10,638 nucleotides of DNA from UBA11164 sp002420085 (GCA_031976395.1 DALYLJ010000110.1:1-10638); one strand, 5' to 3'. Shown: positions 1 through 9,188, counted from the stretch's first letter. Notes: generated by a model not told the origin, from the letters alone. Translations and numbers: made by a program.

Positions 1-950
1 ACGATCTCGGAGTGACTGGCCGCGACGACCTGTGAACCGGTTTCCGCAGCGATCTCGGTGATCAGGTTGTAGACATCACGCTGACGCAGGATTTCCAGAT
101 GCGCATCGGGCTCATCAAGCAGCAGGACCGCACCAGGATTTGCCAGCATGTAGCTGAGCAACAGCAGCACTTGCTGGCAGCCACGCCCCGACGAGGAGAG
201 GTCCAGTTCCACTCCAGTGGACACTTCGCGATAGGTCATCACCAGTTCGCTGCGCTCCTTCAGATACACCGGCTCCTGCAAGTTCACATGGAACAGCCGG
301 GCGATGTGTTCGGTCATGCGCTTCCAGGCCGCCTTGTCCTCCTGCTGATACAACTGCCAGCACAGGTTGCGCAGCACTTGCGCAGTCTGCCCTTCACCGA
401 TCAGCACATTGATTTCACCGGGCTCCTTGCGGTGTTCGCGCTCGGCAAGACCCGACATCGGCGGCAGAAACACCACGCTGTGGGCGCGCGCGCCCTCGGG
501 GATCACGCCCGGCTGGCTGTCCTTCGGGTTGTCCTTCAGCCGACAGTAGAATGACTCTTCGTTCGCGTAGTAGAACTCCAGCGAACAGGTCCAGGGCACA
601 TCGTCATGCACTCCCTCTGCGGTGCGCGTGATACAGACCTTTTCAGGCTGCTTCCTTCCTGCCTGGGTCTTGGTGTCCTGGGTATGCAGATCCTTCCACA
701 GCAGTCGCGCGTTGGGCACGGGAATCGAATACAGGTCACGCCGGTTGATCGACACGCCGGTGCGCTTGCTTGCGGCACTTCGGTCGCGCTTCTCCGCCCA
801 GCGGCGCCAGCCCATGTCCCATAGCGCCAGCGCCTGCAGTGCGGTGGTCTTGCCGGAATTGTTCGGTCCGATCAGAACCGTGGCACTGCCCAAGTCGAGT
901 TCGGCCGCACCCAGCCGCTTGAAGTTGTCGATGCGAAACCGCGTGATCAT
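1..950 (-). CDS. ABC-type ATPase of the RecF/OLD-like (AAA_15/AAA_21) superfamily, 3' end cut off
   Basis: The first 316 residues are present; the gene continues past the left edge. The N-terminus MITRFRIDNFKRLG is typical of RecF/SMC-like ATPases. Walker A GPNNSGKTT is at residues 28-36, an ABC-like signature (DLSSSGRG) at 250-257, Walker B LLLDEPDAH around D279-E280, and an H-loop-like ASHSE at 311-315. There is no long coiled coil between Walker A and the signature, so it is not a Rad50/SMC protein. Related ATPases often carry a C-terminal TOPRIM nuclease (OLD family) or work with a separate effector; that part would lie outside the window, so activity is unknown. The start is chosen because AGGAGG sits six bases before the ATG. 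It follows gspE in the same direction after 57 bases and could be cotranscribed with it. ATPase fold is confident; role is not. Confidence 0.88.
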   Translation of the reverse strand, partial: MITRFRIDNFKRLGAAELDLGSATVLIGPNNSGKTTALQALALWDMGWRRWAEKRDRSAASKRTGVSINRRDLYSIPVPNARLLWKDLHTQDTKTQAGRKQPEKVCITRTAEGVHDDVPWTCSLEFYYANEESFYCRLKDNPKDSQPGVIPEGARAHSVVFLPPMSGLAEREHRKEPGEINVLIGEGQTAQVLRNLCWQLYQQEDKAAWKRMTEHIARLFHVNLQEPVYLKERSELVMTYREVSTGVELDLSSSGRGCQQVLLLLSYMLANPGAVLLLDEPDAHLEILRQRDVYNLITEIAAETGSQVVAASHSEI

Positions 951-971
951 CGCGAGCCTCCTGGGAATTGC

Positions 972-1005
972 AAAAATCCTGCCACGAGCGCGCCTTGACG
1001 GTGGC
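972..1005 (-). terminator. Weak terminator-like hairpin between gspE and the ATPase gene
   Basis: Read leftward, a GCCAC arm (1001-1005) can pair with GTGGC (981-985), and five T residues follow at 976-972. The stem is only five base pairs with a 15-base loop; an alternative GCGCC/GGCGC pairing competes with it. It could cause partial termination after gspE, or be chance in GC-rich DNA. Confidence 0.2.
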
Positions 1006-1007
1006 GC

Positions 1008-2481
<1,474 letters not shown>

Positions 2482-2489
<8 letters not shown>

Positions 2490-4545
2490 CGCCGGCCTCC
2501 ACCGGCGCGGGCGGCGGCGGCGGATTCAGGAACAGATCCTCGGGATTCTCCGGCAGGCTCGGCAGCGGGCCGCCGCGCACCTTGCCGTCGAACCGTTCCT
2601 GCATGCGCAACTGTTCACCGCGCAGGAAGTTGTACTTCTCGTTCGAGAGCGCCGCCTCGGTGACCGCATCGCGCAGAATGTAGGGCCGCAGGAAGATCAT
2701 CAGGTTGCGCTTGCTGCGGGTGGTCTGGCGGTTCTTGAACAGGTTGCCGAGCACCGGGATGCGCGATAGCCCCGGCACGCCCTGGATCGATTCGGCCACC
2801 TCTTCGGAGTTCAGCCCGCCGAGCACCAGCATGCCGCCATCGGGCACCAGCACTGAGGTGCGCACTTCCCGCTTGTTGGTGATCAGGTCGGCCGCGCCCT
2901 GGGCCGGCGGCGCCAGCGAGGAGATTTCCTGGACGATGTCGAGCCGGACGCTGTCACCCTCATTGACGTGCGGGGTGACTTCCAGGATCAGACCGACATC
3001 GCGCCGCTCGATGGTCTGGAACGGATTCTCGGGCAGGTTGTTGCCGCCCTGGCCGGTCGAGGTGAACGAGCCGGTGATGAACGGCACCTCCTGGGCCACC
3101 TTGAACACCGCCGGGCTGTGATCGAGGGTGACCACGCTCGGCCGCGACAGGATGTTGGCGCGCCCATCGCCGCGCAGCGCCTGAACCAGCACGCCGAGTT
3201 GCAGGACATCGACCATCTCGCCATCCGGACCGATCGGCAGTTTGACCGTGCCATCCAGGTATCCGAGGTTCAGCCCCGGACCGACCCCGAGCGGATTGAT
3301 CGAGGTGCCCAGGATGCCGCCGCCCCCGGCGCTGGTGAAGTTGGTGCCACCGATGACGCCGCTGCCGAGACTGCCATCGGGCTTGTTGTCTACGCCCGTC
3401 GCCTGCCACTGGATGCCCAGGGAATCAGCCAATTCATCGGAAACATCGGCGATGACCGCCTCGACCAGCACCTGGGCGCGTCGAATGTCCAGCCCGCGCA
3501 CGACAGCGGCAAGATCGCGGAACACCGCCGGAGCCGCCGTGATGACCAGGGCATTGGTTTCATCATGGGCCTTGATCACCGCAGTGCTGGCCTTGTCTTC
3601 GCCCTGGCCGACACCCGCGATCGCCTCCAGCACCGGCACCAGGTCGGCGGCCTTGGCGTAGCGAAGATAGACCACCTGCGAGGCATCGCCGTCCGACAGC
3701 GGCGTGTCGAGGTGGGCGATCAGGGTCCGCAACCGCAGACGGGTCGCACTGTCGCCGGACAGCAGCACCGAATTGGTACGGGCATCGGCGATCAGCCGAG
3801 CCGCCGAACCGGTCGTCGTGGCCGTGCCTTCCAACTGAGCCAGGGTACGGGCGATCTCGCTGGCATTGGCGTGCCGGAGGGCGACCACTTCCACCTCGGC
3901 ACTGGCGGCGACATCGATCCGGCGGATCAGGCGCTCCAGCCGATCGACGTTTCCGGCTCGATCGGTGACGATGATCTGCCCGCCCTGGGCCGACAATTGC
4001 GCCGCCTGCGGCAACAGTGGTCGGATCAGGGTCGCGACCTCGGCCGCCGGCACATGGCGCACCGGCAGGGTTCGAGTGACCAGCGCATCCGGGCTGTCGG
4101 CACGATCGGGCACACCGCCGTCGGTGGTCGCCACGCCCTCAGGCAACACCTTCCACATCGAACCGGCCGGCACCACGGCATAGCCATTGACCCGCAATAC
4201 CGACTCGAAGGTGCTCCAGACACCGGCCTGATCCATCGGCGTCGAGGAAATCACGGTCACCTTGGCATCGACCCTGGGATCGACGATGAAACTGCGACCG
4301 GTAATCTGGCTGACCGTTTCGATCAGCACCCCGATATCGGCCCCCTTGAGATTGAGCGTGTGCCGCTCACCGCTGGCAACCGCCACACCGGCACTGGCAC
4401 TCGGCTGTGTGGCCGACCCGCTGGTCGTGCCCGAACTCGAATCGGGCAGGCTGGTGACCACGAACGGTCGGATCGGGGCGGGCTCCTGGGCAGCGACCGG
4501 CGCCAACAGGACGGACAGAGCGAGAGCGATCGGAAGACGGTACAT
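2482..4545 (-). CDS. gspD: Type II secretion system secretin GspD
   Basis: GspD forms the multimeric gated channel of the type II secretion system in the outer membrane. The 687-residue protein starts with a signal peptide (MYRLPIALALSVLLAPVAA, cleavage near 19). An N0 domain follows at about 59-134, then three N1-type repeats at about 157-214, 217-284 and 287-359, and the secretin domain at about 360-629. The secretin core has SRPSVVTLD, the VPFITG gate segment, the NPFQTIERRDVGLILEVTPHV stretch and the closing VPGLSRIPVLGNLF. After the barrel comes a short tail ending in a run of five prolines and EAGGG, with only a short candidate S-domain for pilotin binding. An upstream GTG-type in-frame extension to 4623 is possible, but the start at 4545 places the signal peptide at the N-terminus and has GAGG six to seven bases before it. 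It lies 141 bases after gspC and overlaps gspE. Confidence 0.96.
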
Positions 4546-4581
4546 GGTGGCCTCGGTGGCAGCGACCGGTGAATGGTAGCC

Positions 4582-4601
4582 CGGATTTCCTGCGGATTTC
4601 C
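4582..4601. repeat. Short direct repeat CGGATTTCC in the gspC-gspD gap
   Basis: The nine bases CGGATTTCC occur at 4582-4590 and again at 4593-4601, eleven bases apart, about one helical turn. They lie 36-56 bases before the gspD start. This could be a tandem binding site or chance. Confidence 0.3.
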
Positions 4602-4686
4602 CGGAGCAGTCATCCCGACCCACCAGCGTCGCTCCAGCAGCCGGCGATGCCCGGCCGCAACCACGGTCGCATCGGCCGCCGCCCGA

Positions 4687-5538
4687 TCAATTGCGCACGG
4701 TCAGTTGTCGATCGCGACCTTCCCGACGCACGGTCAGCACCAGTGGCCCGCTGCCACGCAAGGCCGCCTCCAGTGCCGTCCGCTGTTCCGGGTCGGCGAC
4801 CGCAGCACCGTTGACCGCAATCACGATGTCGTCAGGATGCAGACCGACCCGCTCCAGCAGCACCGGATCGGCCACCGCCAGGCGAACACCCACAAACTCG
4901 CCATTTTCCATCGCCGGCAGAACATTGGCACTGGCCGCGATCGCCGCCAGCGAAGGCGTCTGGGCAGCACGCGCCGTCGCCAGGTCGGGCGCCCCGAAGT
5001 TCATCGCACCCGTGAGATAGCCACCACTCGGATCGGCGGTCGGCGCCGGACGCTGGCGAATCGTGCCGGGTTGCGCACCCTCGACCTGACGCAGACGCAG
5101 CGTCTCGCGCCCGCCAGCCCGGCGCAGCACCACCCGATCGGCATGCACCTCGTCCAGCACGGCATCGTCGAGTACCGCATCACCGACCCGATAGGCCCGC
5201 TCGCGACCTTGGGCATCCGCGATCAAGGCCAGCCCCTGGCCCGCCTCGGCCACCACCGTACCGCGCAGGTGCAGAGCCAGCGCCGTCGGCGGAGCCGCCT
5301 GTGCCGTCGCATCGACCTGCCCGAAGATGCGCCAGGACGCGATCGAGGTCGTCGGTGCCGCATCCGCGACCTGCACCGCCTCGGAGCTGGCCGGTGACGG
5401 CCACTCCGGCCCGACCACCATCAGCCGCAGCAAGCGGACCAGCAGCCAGACACAGACCAGGCCCGCGCCAGCCGCCACCAGCCATGCCGGCCACGGCGAA
5501 CGAACCAGATGACGCAGCGGATCGGCCAAGGCTGTCAT
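4687..5538 (-). CDS. gspC: Type II secretion system inner-membrane protein GspC with PDZ domain
   Basis: GspC links the inner-membrane platform to the GspD secretin and takes part in substrate recognition. The 283 residues show a short cytoplasmic N-terminus, one membrane span (about 15-42, rich in Leu/Val/Ala) and a periplasmic SWRIFGQ motif near 67-74. A homology-region domain follows at about 86-150 (ALALHLRGTVVAEAGQGLALI and following). A linker leads to a C-terminal PDZ domain at about 205-283, with FVGVRLAVADPVLLERVGL, DDIVIAVNG and a closing LTVRREG. The reading frame is open upstream to 5754, which would add 72 residues of low-complexity sequence before the membrane span; the ATG at 5538, with GAGGAA upstream, gives the normal architecture. 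It is the first gene of the gspC-gspD-gspE group and is divergent from the WYL regulator. Confidence 0.92.
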   Translation of the reverse strand: MTALADPLRHLVRSPWPAWLVAAGAGLVCVWLLVRLLRLMVVGPEWPSPASSEAVQVADAAPTTSIASWRIFGQVDATAQAAPPTALALHLRGTVVAEAGQGLALIADAQGRERAYRVGDAVLDDAVLDEVHADRVVLRRAGGRETLRLRQVEGAQPGTIRQRPAPTADPSGGYLTGAMNFGAPDLATARAAQTPSLAAIAASANVLPAMENGEFVGVRLAVADPVLLERVGLHPDDIVIAVNGAAVADPEQRTALEAALRGSGPLVLTVRREGRDRQLTVRN

Positions 5539-5700
5539 CTCGGCATTCCTCTTCGGACCATCGCGAACCCCCGTACACGGCAACGGTGAGCACTGTAAGC
5601 CATCTCGAACAGCGGCGGAATGCACCGCCCGGCCCGGCACAACGTTGATCCTCACCCATGCCGAGCCGTCATCGCCACCCCGCTCCGACAACCCACCCCT

Positions 5701-5760
5701 GATCCGATTACCGATCTGATTCCCGATCCGATTCCATATCCGGCTCCCGATCACCGGAAT
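5701..5760. repeat. Degenerate 12-base tandem repeat between gspC and the WYL regulator
   Basis: Five consecutive 12-base units fill these 60 bases exactly. The first three are close (GATCCGATTACC, GATCTGATTCCC, GATCCGATTCCA), the fourth (TATCCGGCTCCC) is diverged and the fifth (GATCACCGGAAT) keeps mainly its first four bases. The block lies immediately before the putative promoter of the WYL regulator, so it may be a regulatory array or a decayed simple repeat. Confidence 0.6.
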
Positions 5761-5767
5761 TCATGCC

Positions 5768-5773
5768 CATAAT
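5768..5773 (+). promoter_or_regulatory. -10-like box placed for a leaderless transcript of the WYL regulator
   Basis: CATAAT at 5768-5773 differs from TATAAT at one position and ends five bases before the ATG at 5779. Transcription from it would start at or next to the start codon. No good Shine-Dalgarno sequence precedes the ATG, and no convincing -35 box is visible, so this rests on position and the -10 match alone. Confidence 0.4.
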
Positions 5774-5778
5774 TCGTC

Positions 5779-6759
5779 ATGGACCGCTACGAACGCATCC
5801 TCGCCATCCACCGACTGCTCAAGTCGGCCCGCTACCCGATTTCCATGGCCCGCTTGCAGGACGAGACCAACGCCTCGCGAGCGACCGTGTATCGCGACAT
5901 CGCCTTTCTTCGCGATGCCCTCGGCGCCCCGATCGACAGCGAGGGCGACCACGGCTTCCGCTATGCCGATGATGAAGCCGCCCGATTCGAGTTGCCTGGC
6001 CTCTGGCTCAGTTCCGAAGAACTGCACGCCCTGCTGGCCGCCCATCGCCTGCTCGACCGTACCGGACCCGGTGTCCTCGACAGTGCCCTGGCCCCGCTCA
6101 AGGACCGGATCGACAGCCTGCTCGCCCAGCAGTCCGGCGGCAAGCGCTGGCCGATCGAGCGCATCCGGGTGATCGCCACCGCCGTCCGGCGGGTCAACGA
6201 ACAGGCTTTCCGACAGGTCGCCACCGCCGTGCTGGAGCGCCGCCGACTGGGCTTCGACTACCGCGCCCGATCGACCGACCAGATCAGCCGGCGCACGGTT
6301 TCACCGCAACGTCTGACCCACTACCGCGACAACTGGTATCTCGACGCCTGGGACCACGACCGCGACGATCTGCGCAGTTTCTCGCTCGATCGCATCGGCA
6401 CCGCCCGACTGCTCGACCAGATCGCCGAAGACGTCCCCGACGAGGAACTCGACCGCCAACTCGCCTCCAGCTACGGCATCTTCTCCGGCACCCCGCGCAA
6501 TCTGGCGGTGATCGTGTTCGCCGCCCGTGCCGCGCGCTGGGTCGCCGAAGAACGCTGGCACTCCAAGCAGGAAGGCCGCTTCCTGCCCGACGGCCGTTAC
6601 GAACTGAAGCTGCCCTACGGCGACTCGCGCGAACTGCTGATGGACGTGCTGCGCTACGGCGCCGAGGCCGAAATCCTCGCCCCGGTCTCCCTGCGTGAAC
6701 AGGCCAAGGCGCAGTTGCAACTCGCCCTCGGCCAGTACGAACGGCGCGATCGTGGCTGA
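5779..6759 (+). CDS. YafY-type HTH-WYL domain transcriptional regulator
   Basis: This 326-residue protein has a DeoR/HTH_11-type DNA-binding domain at about 1-62 (MDRYERILAIHRLLKSAR, then SRATVYRDIAFLRDALGAPI). A linker rich in helices precedes the WYL domain at about 150-215, where the name-giving residues are intact as W186-Y187-L188 in DNWYLDAWDHDRDDLRSFSL. The C-terminal WCX-type extension ends with VLRYGAEAEILAPVSLREQ. WYL domains sense ligands, often nucleic-acid-like or nucleotide molecules; the ligand here is unknown. The family controls DNA-damage, CRISPR and phage-defence genes as well as ordinary metabolism. It is divergent from gspC and overlaps the patatin gene, which is its most likely target or partner; the Cas3 operon 2.7 kb downstream is a less direct possibility. 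Confidence 0.93.
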   Translation: MDRYERILAIHRLLKSARYPISMARLQDETNASRATVYRDIAFLRDALGAPIDSEGDHGFRYADDEAARFELPGLWLSSEELHALLAAHRLLDRTGPGVLDSALAPLKDRIDSLLAQQSGGKRWPIERIRVIATAVRRVNEQAFRQVATAVLERRRLGFDYRARSTDQISRRTVSPQRLTHYRDNWYLDAWDHDRDDLRSFSLDRIGTARLLDQIAEDVPDEELDRQLASSYGIFSGTPRNLAVIVFAARAARWVAEERWHSKQEGRFLPDGRYELKLPYGDSRELLMDVLRYGAEAEILAPVSLREQAKAQLQLALGQYERRDRG

Positions 6760-7705
6760 CCGAACCAGCGGCGACGGCAAGGCGATCGCCCTGGTTCTGG
6801 GAGCCGGCGGCGCACGCGGCCTCGCCCACATCGGCGTGATCGAAGTGCTGAATCGACGCGGCTACCGGATTGCCGCCATCGGCGGCTCCTCGATGGGCGC
6901 CCTGATCGGCGGCGTCTATGCCGCCGGCCGGCTGGACGCCTACCGCGACTGGGCCTGCGCACTCGAACGTGGCGACGTGATCCGCCTGCTCGACTTCGCC
7001 TTCGGCCATCCCGGCCTGATCAAGGGTGAAAAGGTGATCAATGCCGTGCGCGAACTGGTCGGTGACCACCGCATCGAAGACCTGCCGATCCCGTTCATGG
7101 CGGTCGCCACCGACCTCAAACGCCAGCGGGAAGTCTGGCTGACCCGCGGCCCCCTGTTCGACGCCATCCGCGCCTCGATCGCCATCCCCATGGTGCTCAC
7201 CCCGCACACCCTCAACGGCCGGGAACTGGTCGATGGCGGCCTGCTTGCCCCAGTACCGATTGCCGGCACCCGCATGGCCATGGTCGATCTGGTGGTGGCC
7301 GTCGATGTCGGCGCACAGATCCGGCGCCCGCCCCGACCAGCCCCCGCCGAGCCCCGGCCGCTACCCGAAGCCCGTCCCAAACCCGGCAGCGAAACCGGCA
7401 ACCGCGACAGCCTGCGCAATCGCATCGCCACCTTCGTCGAAACCCTCATGGACCGGAACGACGGCAAGAACGCCGAACCGCCCGAACCAGCCAGCCAGAC
7501 CGGCATGCTCGAACTGATGTCGCGCTCGCTCGACACCATGCAGGCCCAGATCTCCCGCCTGCAACTCGCCCTCGACCCACCCGACATTCTCGTGCGGGTG
7601 CCGCACGACGCCTGTTTCTTCTACGAATTCTGGCGCGCCCGGGAAATGATCGCGATCGGCGCCGAAGCCGCCGAAAAAGCCCTCGACGCCTGGGAAGCCG
7701 GCTGA
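6752..7705 (+). CDS. RssA/NTE-type patatin-like phospholipase
   Basis: Patatin-like enzymes hydrolyse acyl esters of phospholipids or lysophospholipids with a Ser-Asp dyad. With the GTG start at 6752 the protein has 317 residues: oxyanion-loop motif GAGGARG at 17-23, nucleophile motif GGSSMG with Ser47, and DGG with Asp161, all intact. A proline- and arginine-rich linker (about 189-212) separates the catalytic domain from a C-terminal helical region. No signal peptide is visible, so a cytoplasmic or membrane-associated place is likely. The GTG start shares the eight bases GTGGCTGA with the end of the WYL regulator gene. An in-frame ATG at 6695 would add 19 residues without family resemblance and is less likely. 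The length fits the RssA group; the physiological substrate is not known from the sequence. Confidence 0.93.
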   Translation: MADRTSGDGKAIALVLGAGGARGLAHIGVIEVLNRRGYRIAAIGGSSMGALIGGVYAAGRLDAYRDWACALERGDVIRLLDFAFGHPGLIKGEKVINAVRELVGDHRIEDLPIPFMAVATDLKRQREVWLTRGPLFDAIRASIAIPMVLTPHTLNGRELVDGGLLAPVPIAGTRMAMVDLVVAVDVGAQIRRPPRPAPAEPRPLPEARPKPGSETGNRDSLRNRIATFVETLMDRNDGKNAEPPEPASQTGMLELMSRSLDTMQAQISRLQLALDPPDILVRVPHDACFFYEFWRAREMIAIGAEAAEKALDAWEAG

Positions 7706-7749
7706 CCTCCCGTCCGAAGCCCGCCCCCGCAGCGACCGTCGAATACCGC

Positions 7750-8388
7750 CTACTGGAAGCCAGCCAGACCGACCTGCTCCGGCCGTTGCGGCACGCGAAG
7801 AAAGGCATCCGGATCGTAGCCGTACTCAGCCATGCGCTGGCGCAGCGACTGGTACTCATCGTCCGTGATGTCCGGCGTCCGCGCGAAGATCCAACCGTAC
7901 TTGCGCTGCGGGTGTCCGAGCAAGGCCCAGCGATAGTCCTCGGCCACTGCCAGCACCAGCAGATCGGTCTCCAACGGCCACACGAAACGCACCCGCCAAT
8001 GACCACCGGCACTGCCCGGCATCACCCGCGACACCCCCCGCCAGCGCCGCTCCGGCGACTCGAAATCCGGGCGGAACACGAACACGTTCTCAATCCGACC
8101 ATCCTCGCGCAGACGATACTCATCGCGGGTCGCCACCTTGCCGCGCTCCGGCCAATACGGAATATTGGCGATCACGTACCAGCGACCCATGAACCGACTC
8201 AGATCGACCTCGGCGTGGGCCGCCAGGGCCGGACCACCGCCCGGCGTCGCACACGAAGCCACCACCGCAGCAAGCGCCACCGCCACCACCGCCATCGACC
8301 AGCGCAGCAGACGACCGCTCCGCACCGGCGGGCGACCACTCGGCAGGGCGCGATCGAATGCCCTCGGTACCGATCGAATCGCCTTCAT
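7750..8388 (-). CDS. blc: Blc-type outer-membrane lipocalin (lipoprotein)
   Basis: Bacterial lipocalins of the Blc family bind fatty acids and lysophospholipids and are anchored in the outer membrane by a lipidated cysteine. A hydrophobic signal segment ends in a lipobox-like VVASC, with Cys46 when counted from the ATG at 8388. The lipocalin G-x-W motif is in FMGRWYVIANIPYW (residues 67-80). The second conserved block YGWIFARTPDITDDEY (164-179) is typical of Blc. The ATG at 8388 has GGTGG-like purines upstream but gives a long n-region before the signal core. A GTG at 8325 would give a more normal 24-residue lipoprotein signal, so the start is uncertain; the open frame further upstream to 9033 is not coding in character. 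The gene converges on the patatin gene, 44 bases away. A link to lysophospholipid made by a phospholipase is attractive but inferred. Confidence 0.92.
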   Translation of the reverse strand: MKAIRSVPRAFDRALPSGRPPVRSGRLLRWSMAVVAVALAAVVASCATPGGGPALAAHAEVDLSRFMGRWYVIANIPYWPERGKVATRDEYRLREDGRIENVFVFRPDFESPERRWRGVSRVMPGSAGGHWRVRFVWPLETDLLVLAVAEDYRWALLGHPQRKYGWIFARTPDITDDEYQSLRQRMAEYGYDPDAFLRVPQRPEQVGLAGFQ

Positions 8389-8751
8389 CGTCCACCCCAC
8401 CGATCGACCGGCCGACCCGACCCGCACCCAGCAGACCGAATCGACGGCAACCTGGAACTGACGCGAACCGGACCCGACCGACGCAGACCGGGAAGGGCTC
8501 GCTGGCAGCGGAGCGGAGTACATGTCGGACTGAAGGAATTCACCCGAACAGTGTCGGCCGTCGGCAGTACACAGCGCGTCAACGGCAGTACAGCCCGACC
8601 GAAAAACACCACCGCCACAGCCGCCGACCGGCGACCGGCGACTCCGCATTCCCCACATGCCCCGATCGAAACTCAACCCCCTGTCGCAGGATTTGAGACA
8701 GCGCCCGATCAGCATGGCTCCACGTTCGATGTTCGTCCTGGAGCCACCCGC
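8389..8751. other. Divergent intergenic region between lipocalin and small membrane protein
   Basis: These 363 bases must hold promoters for the two divergent genes, but I find no convincing -35/-10 pair on either strand. The hexamer AGTACA occurs three times (8517, 8566, 8587). The last two lie inside a ten-base direct repeat. A CGACCGG heptamer is tandemly repeated near 8625-8640. An inverted pair CTGTC (8681-8685) and GACAG (8697-8701) precedes the small gene. No coding region or RNA gene is recognised. Confidence 0.5.
8562..8592. repeat. Ten-base direct repeat CGGCAGTACA, 21 bases apart
   Basis: CGGCAGTACA occurs at 8562-8571 and 8583-8592. The 21-base period equals two helical turns, so both copies would face the same side of the DNA, as tandem operator half-sites often do. 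The shorter core AGTACA also occurs at 8517-8522. Confidence 0.4.
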
Positions 8752-9144
8752 ATGTCCCGATCCGACCACCCGCAGCACCGCCCCACCCGGCCACGGCCTG
8801 CCGACCACGGTAGCGACTCGGCCGCGACCAGCCTCCTCCAGGCGCTGAAATTCTGGCTGGCCATCGGCGCAACATTGGTCGCTTTCGTTCCAGCGGCCCG
8901 CAGCGACCACGAATGGATCGGCTGGCTGCCGTTCTGGCTGGTTCTCGCCCCCGCCAGTTCGCTCGCCGTCGCCTACCGACAGCCACTCATCGACCTGAGC
9001 AAGCGCATCCTGACCCGCGCTGGCACGCGGCAAGCGGCCCGGACGGCCAGCCCGCCACCCCGTCGCCGACCCCAGGCGCGGCGCAGCCCGACACGACCGC
9101 CCCTGCCGCGCAACCTGATCAGCGGGCGACAGCGGCTGGCCTGA
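8752..9144 (+). CDS. Small probably two-span membrane protein of unknown function
   Basis: The 130-residue product is not assigned to a named family. A polar N-terminus rich in His, Arg and Pro (1-25) is followed by two hydrophobic segments at about 29-49 (LLQALKFWLAIGATLVAFV) and 57-75 (GWLPFWLVLAPASSLAVAY). A strongly basic tail rich in Arg, Pro and Ala follows (about 88-128). The short loop between the spans holds SDHEW. I recall uncharacterised small proteins with a WLPFWLV-like motif in Xanthomonadales, which supports a real gene, but I cannot verify this here. GGAG lies about eight bases before the ATG. It is divergent from the lipocalin gene and 332 bases before cas3, with a separate promoter candidate in between, so it is probably not part of the CRISPR operon. 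Confidence 0.7.
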   Translation: MSRSDHPQHRPTRPRPADHGSDSAATSLLQALKFWLAIGATLVAFVPAARSDHEWIGWLPFWLVLAPASSLAVAYRQPLIDLSKRILTRAGTRQAARTASPPPRRRPQARRSPTRPPLPRNLISGRQRLA

Positions 9145-9160
9145 GCCACAGTATCAGGTC

Positions 9161-9188
9161 TCACGGAAATTTCGTGATAGCCATCACG
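9161..9188. promoter_or_regulatory. Three alternating TCACG/CGTGA half-sites (CRP/Clp-like dyad)
   Basis: TCACG at 9161-9165, CGTGA at 9173-9177 and TCACG at 9184-9188 alternate in orientation, with 7- and 6-base spacers. The second and third form CGTGATAGCCATCACG, which fits the GTGA-N6-TCAC core of CRP/Clp-family sites. The dyad centre at 9180.5 lies near -28 relative to the predicted start, so a bound protein would overlap the promoter and more likely repress than activate from it. Confidence 0.5.

Noticed and set aside
5539..5754. Longer GspC starting at 5754
   Set aside because: It adds 72 residues, including the translated tandem repeat, before the single membrane span, unlike known GspC proteins; the ATG at 5538 has a ribosome-binding site.
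5779..7705. A CBASS-like defence module (WYL regulator as CapW plus patatin as CapV)
   Set aside because: No CD-NTase or accessory gene is present, the patatin resembles the housekeeping RssA type, and the regulator's N-terminus is of YafY type.
7706..7749. Bidirectional terminator between the convergent patatin and lipocalin genes
   Set aside because: The 44 bases contain no stable inverted repeat and no T or A run.
7786..8751. Rightward open frame opposite the lipocalin gene, continuing in frame into the small membrane protein
   Set aside because: The translation before 8752 is low-complexity His/Arg/Pro/Thr sequence antisense to a clear lipocalin; only the part from the ATG at 8752 has protein character and a ribosome-binding site.
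8389..9033. Upstream extension of the lipocalin frame (215 extra codons)
   Set aside because: It would bury the lipoprotein signal inside the protein and is antisense to the small membrane protein gene; no family resemblance is seen.
9138..9160. Terminator after the small membrane protein
   Set aside because: GGCCTGA can pair with TCAGGTC, including one wobble, but the stem overlaps the stop codon and no T run follows.
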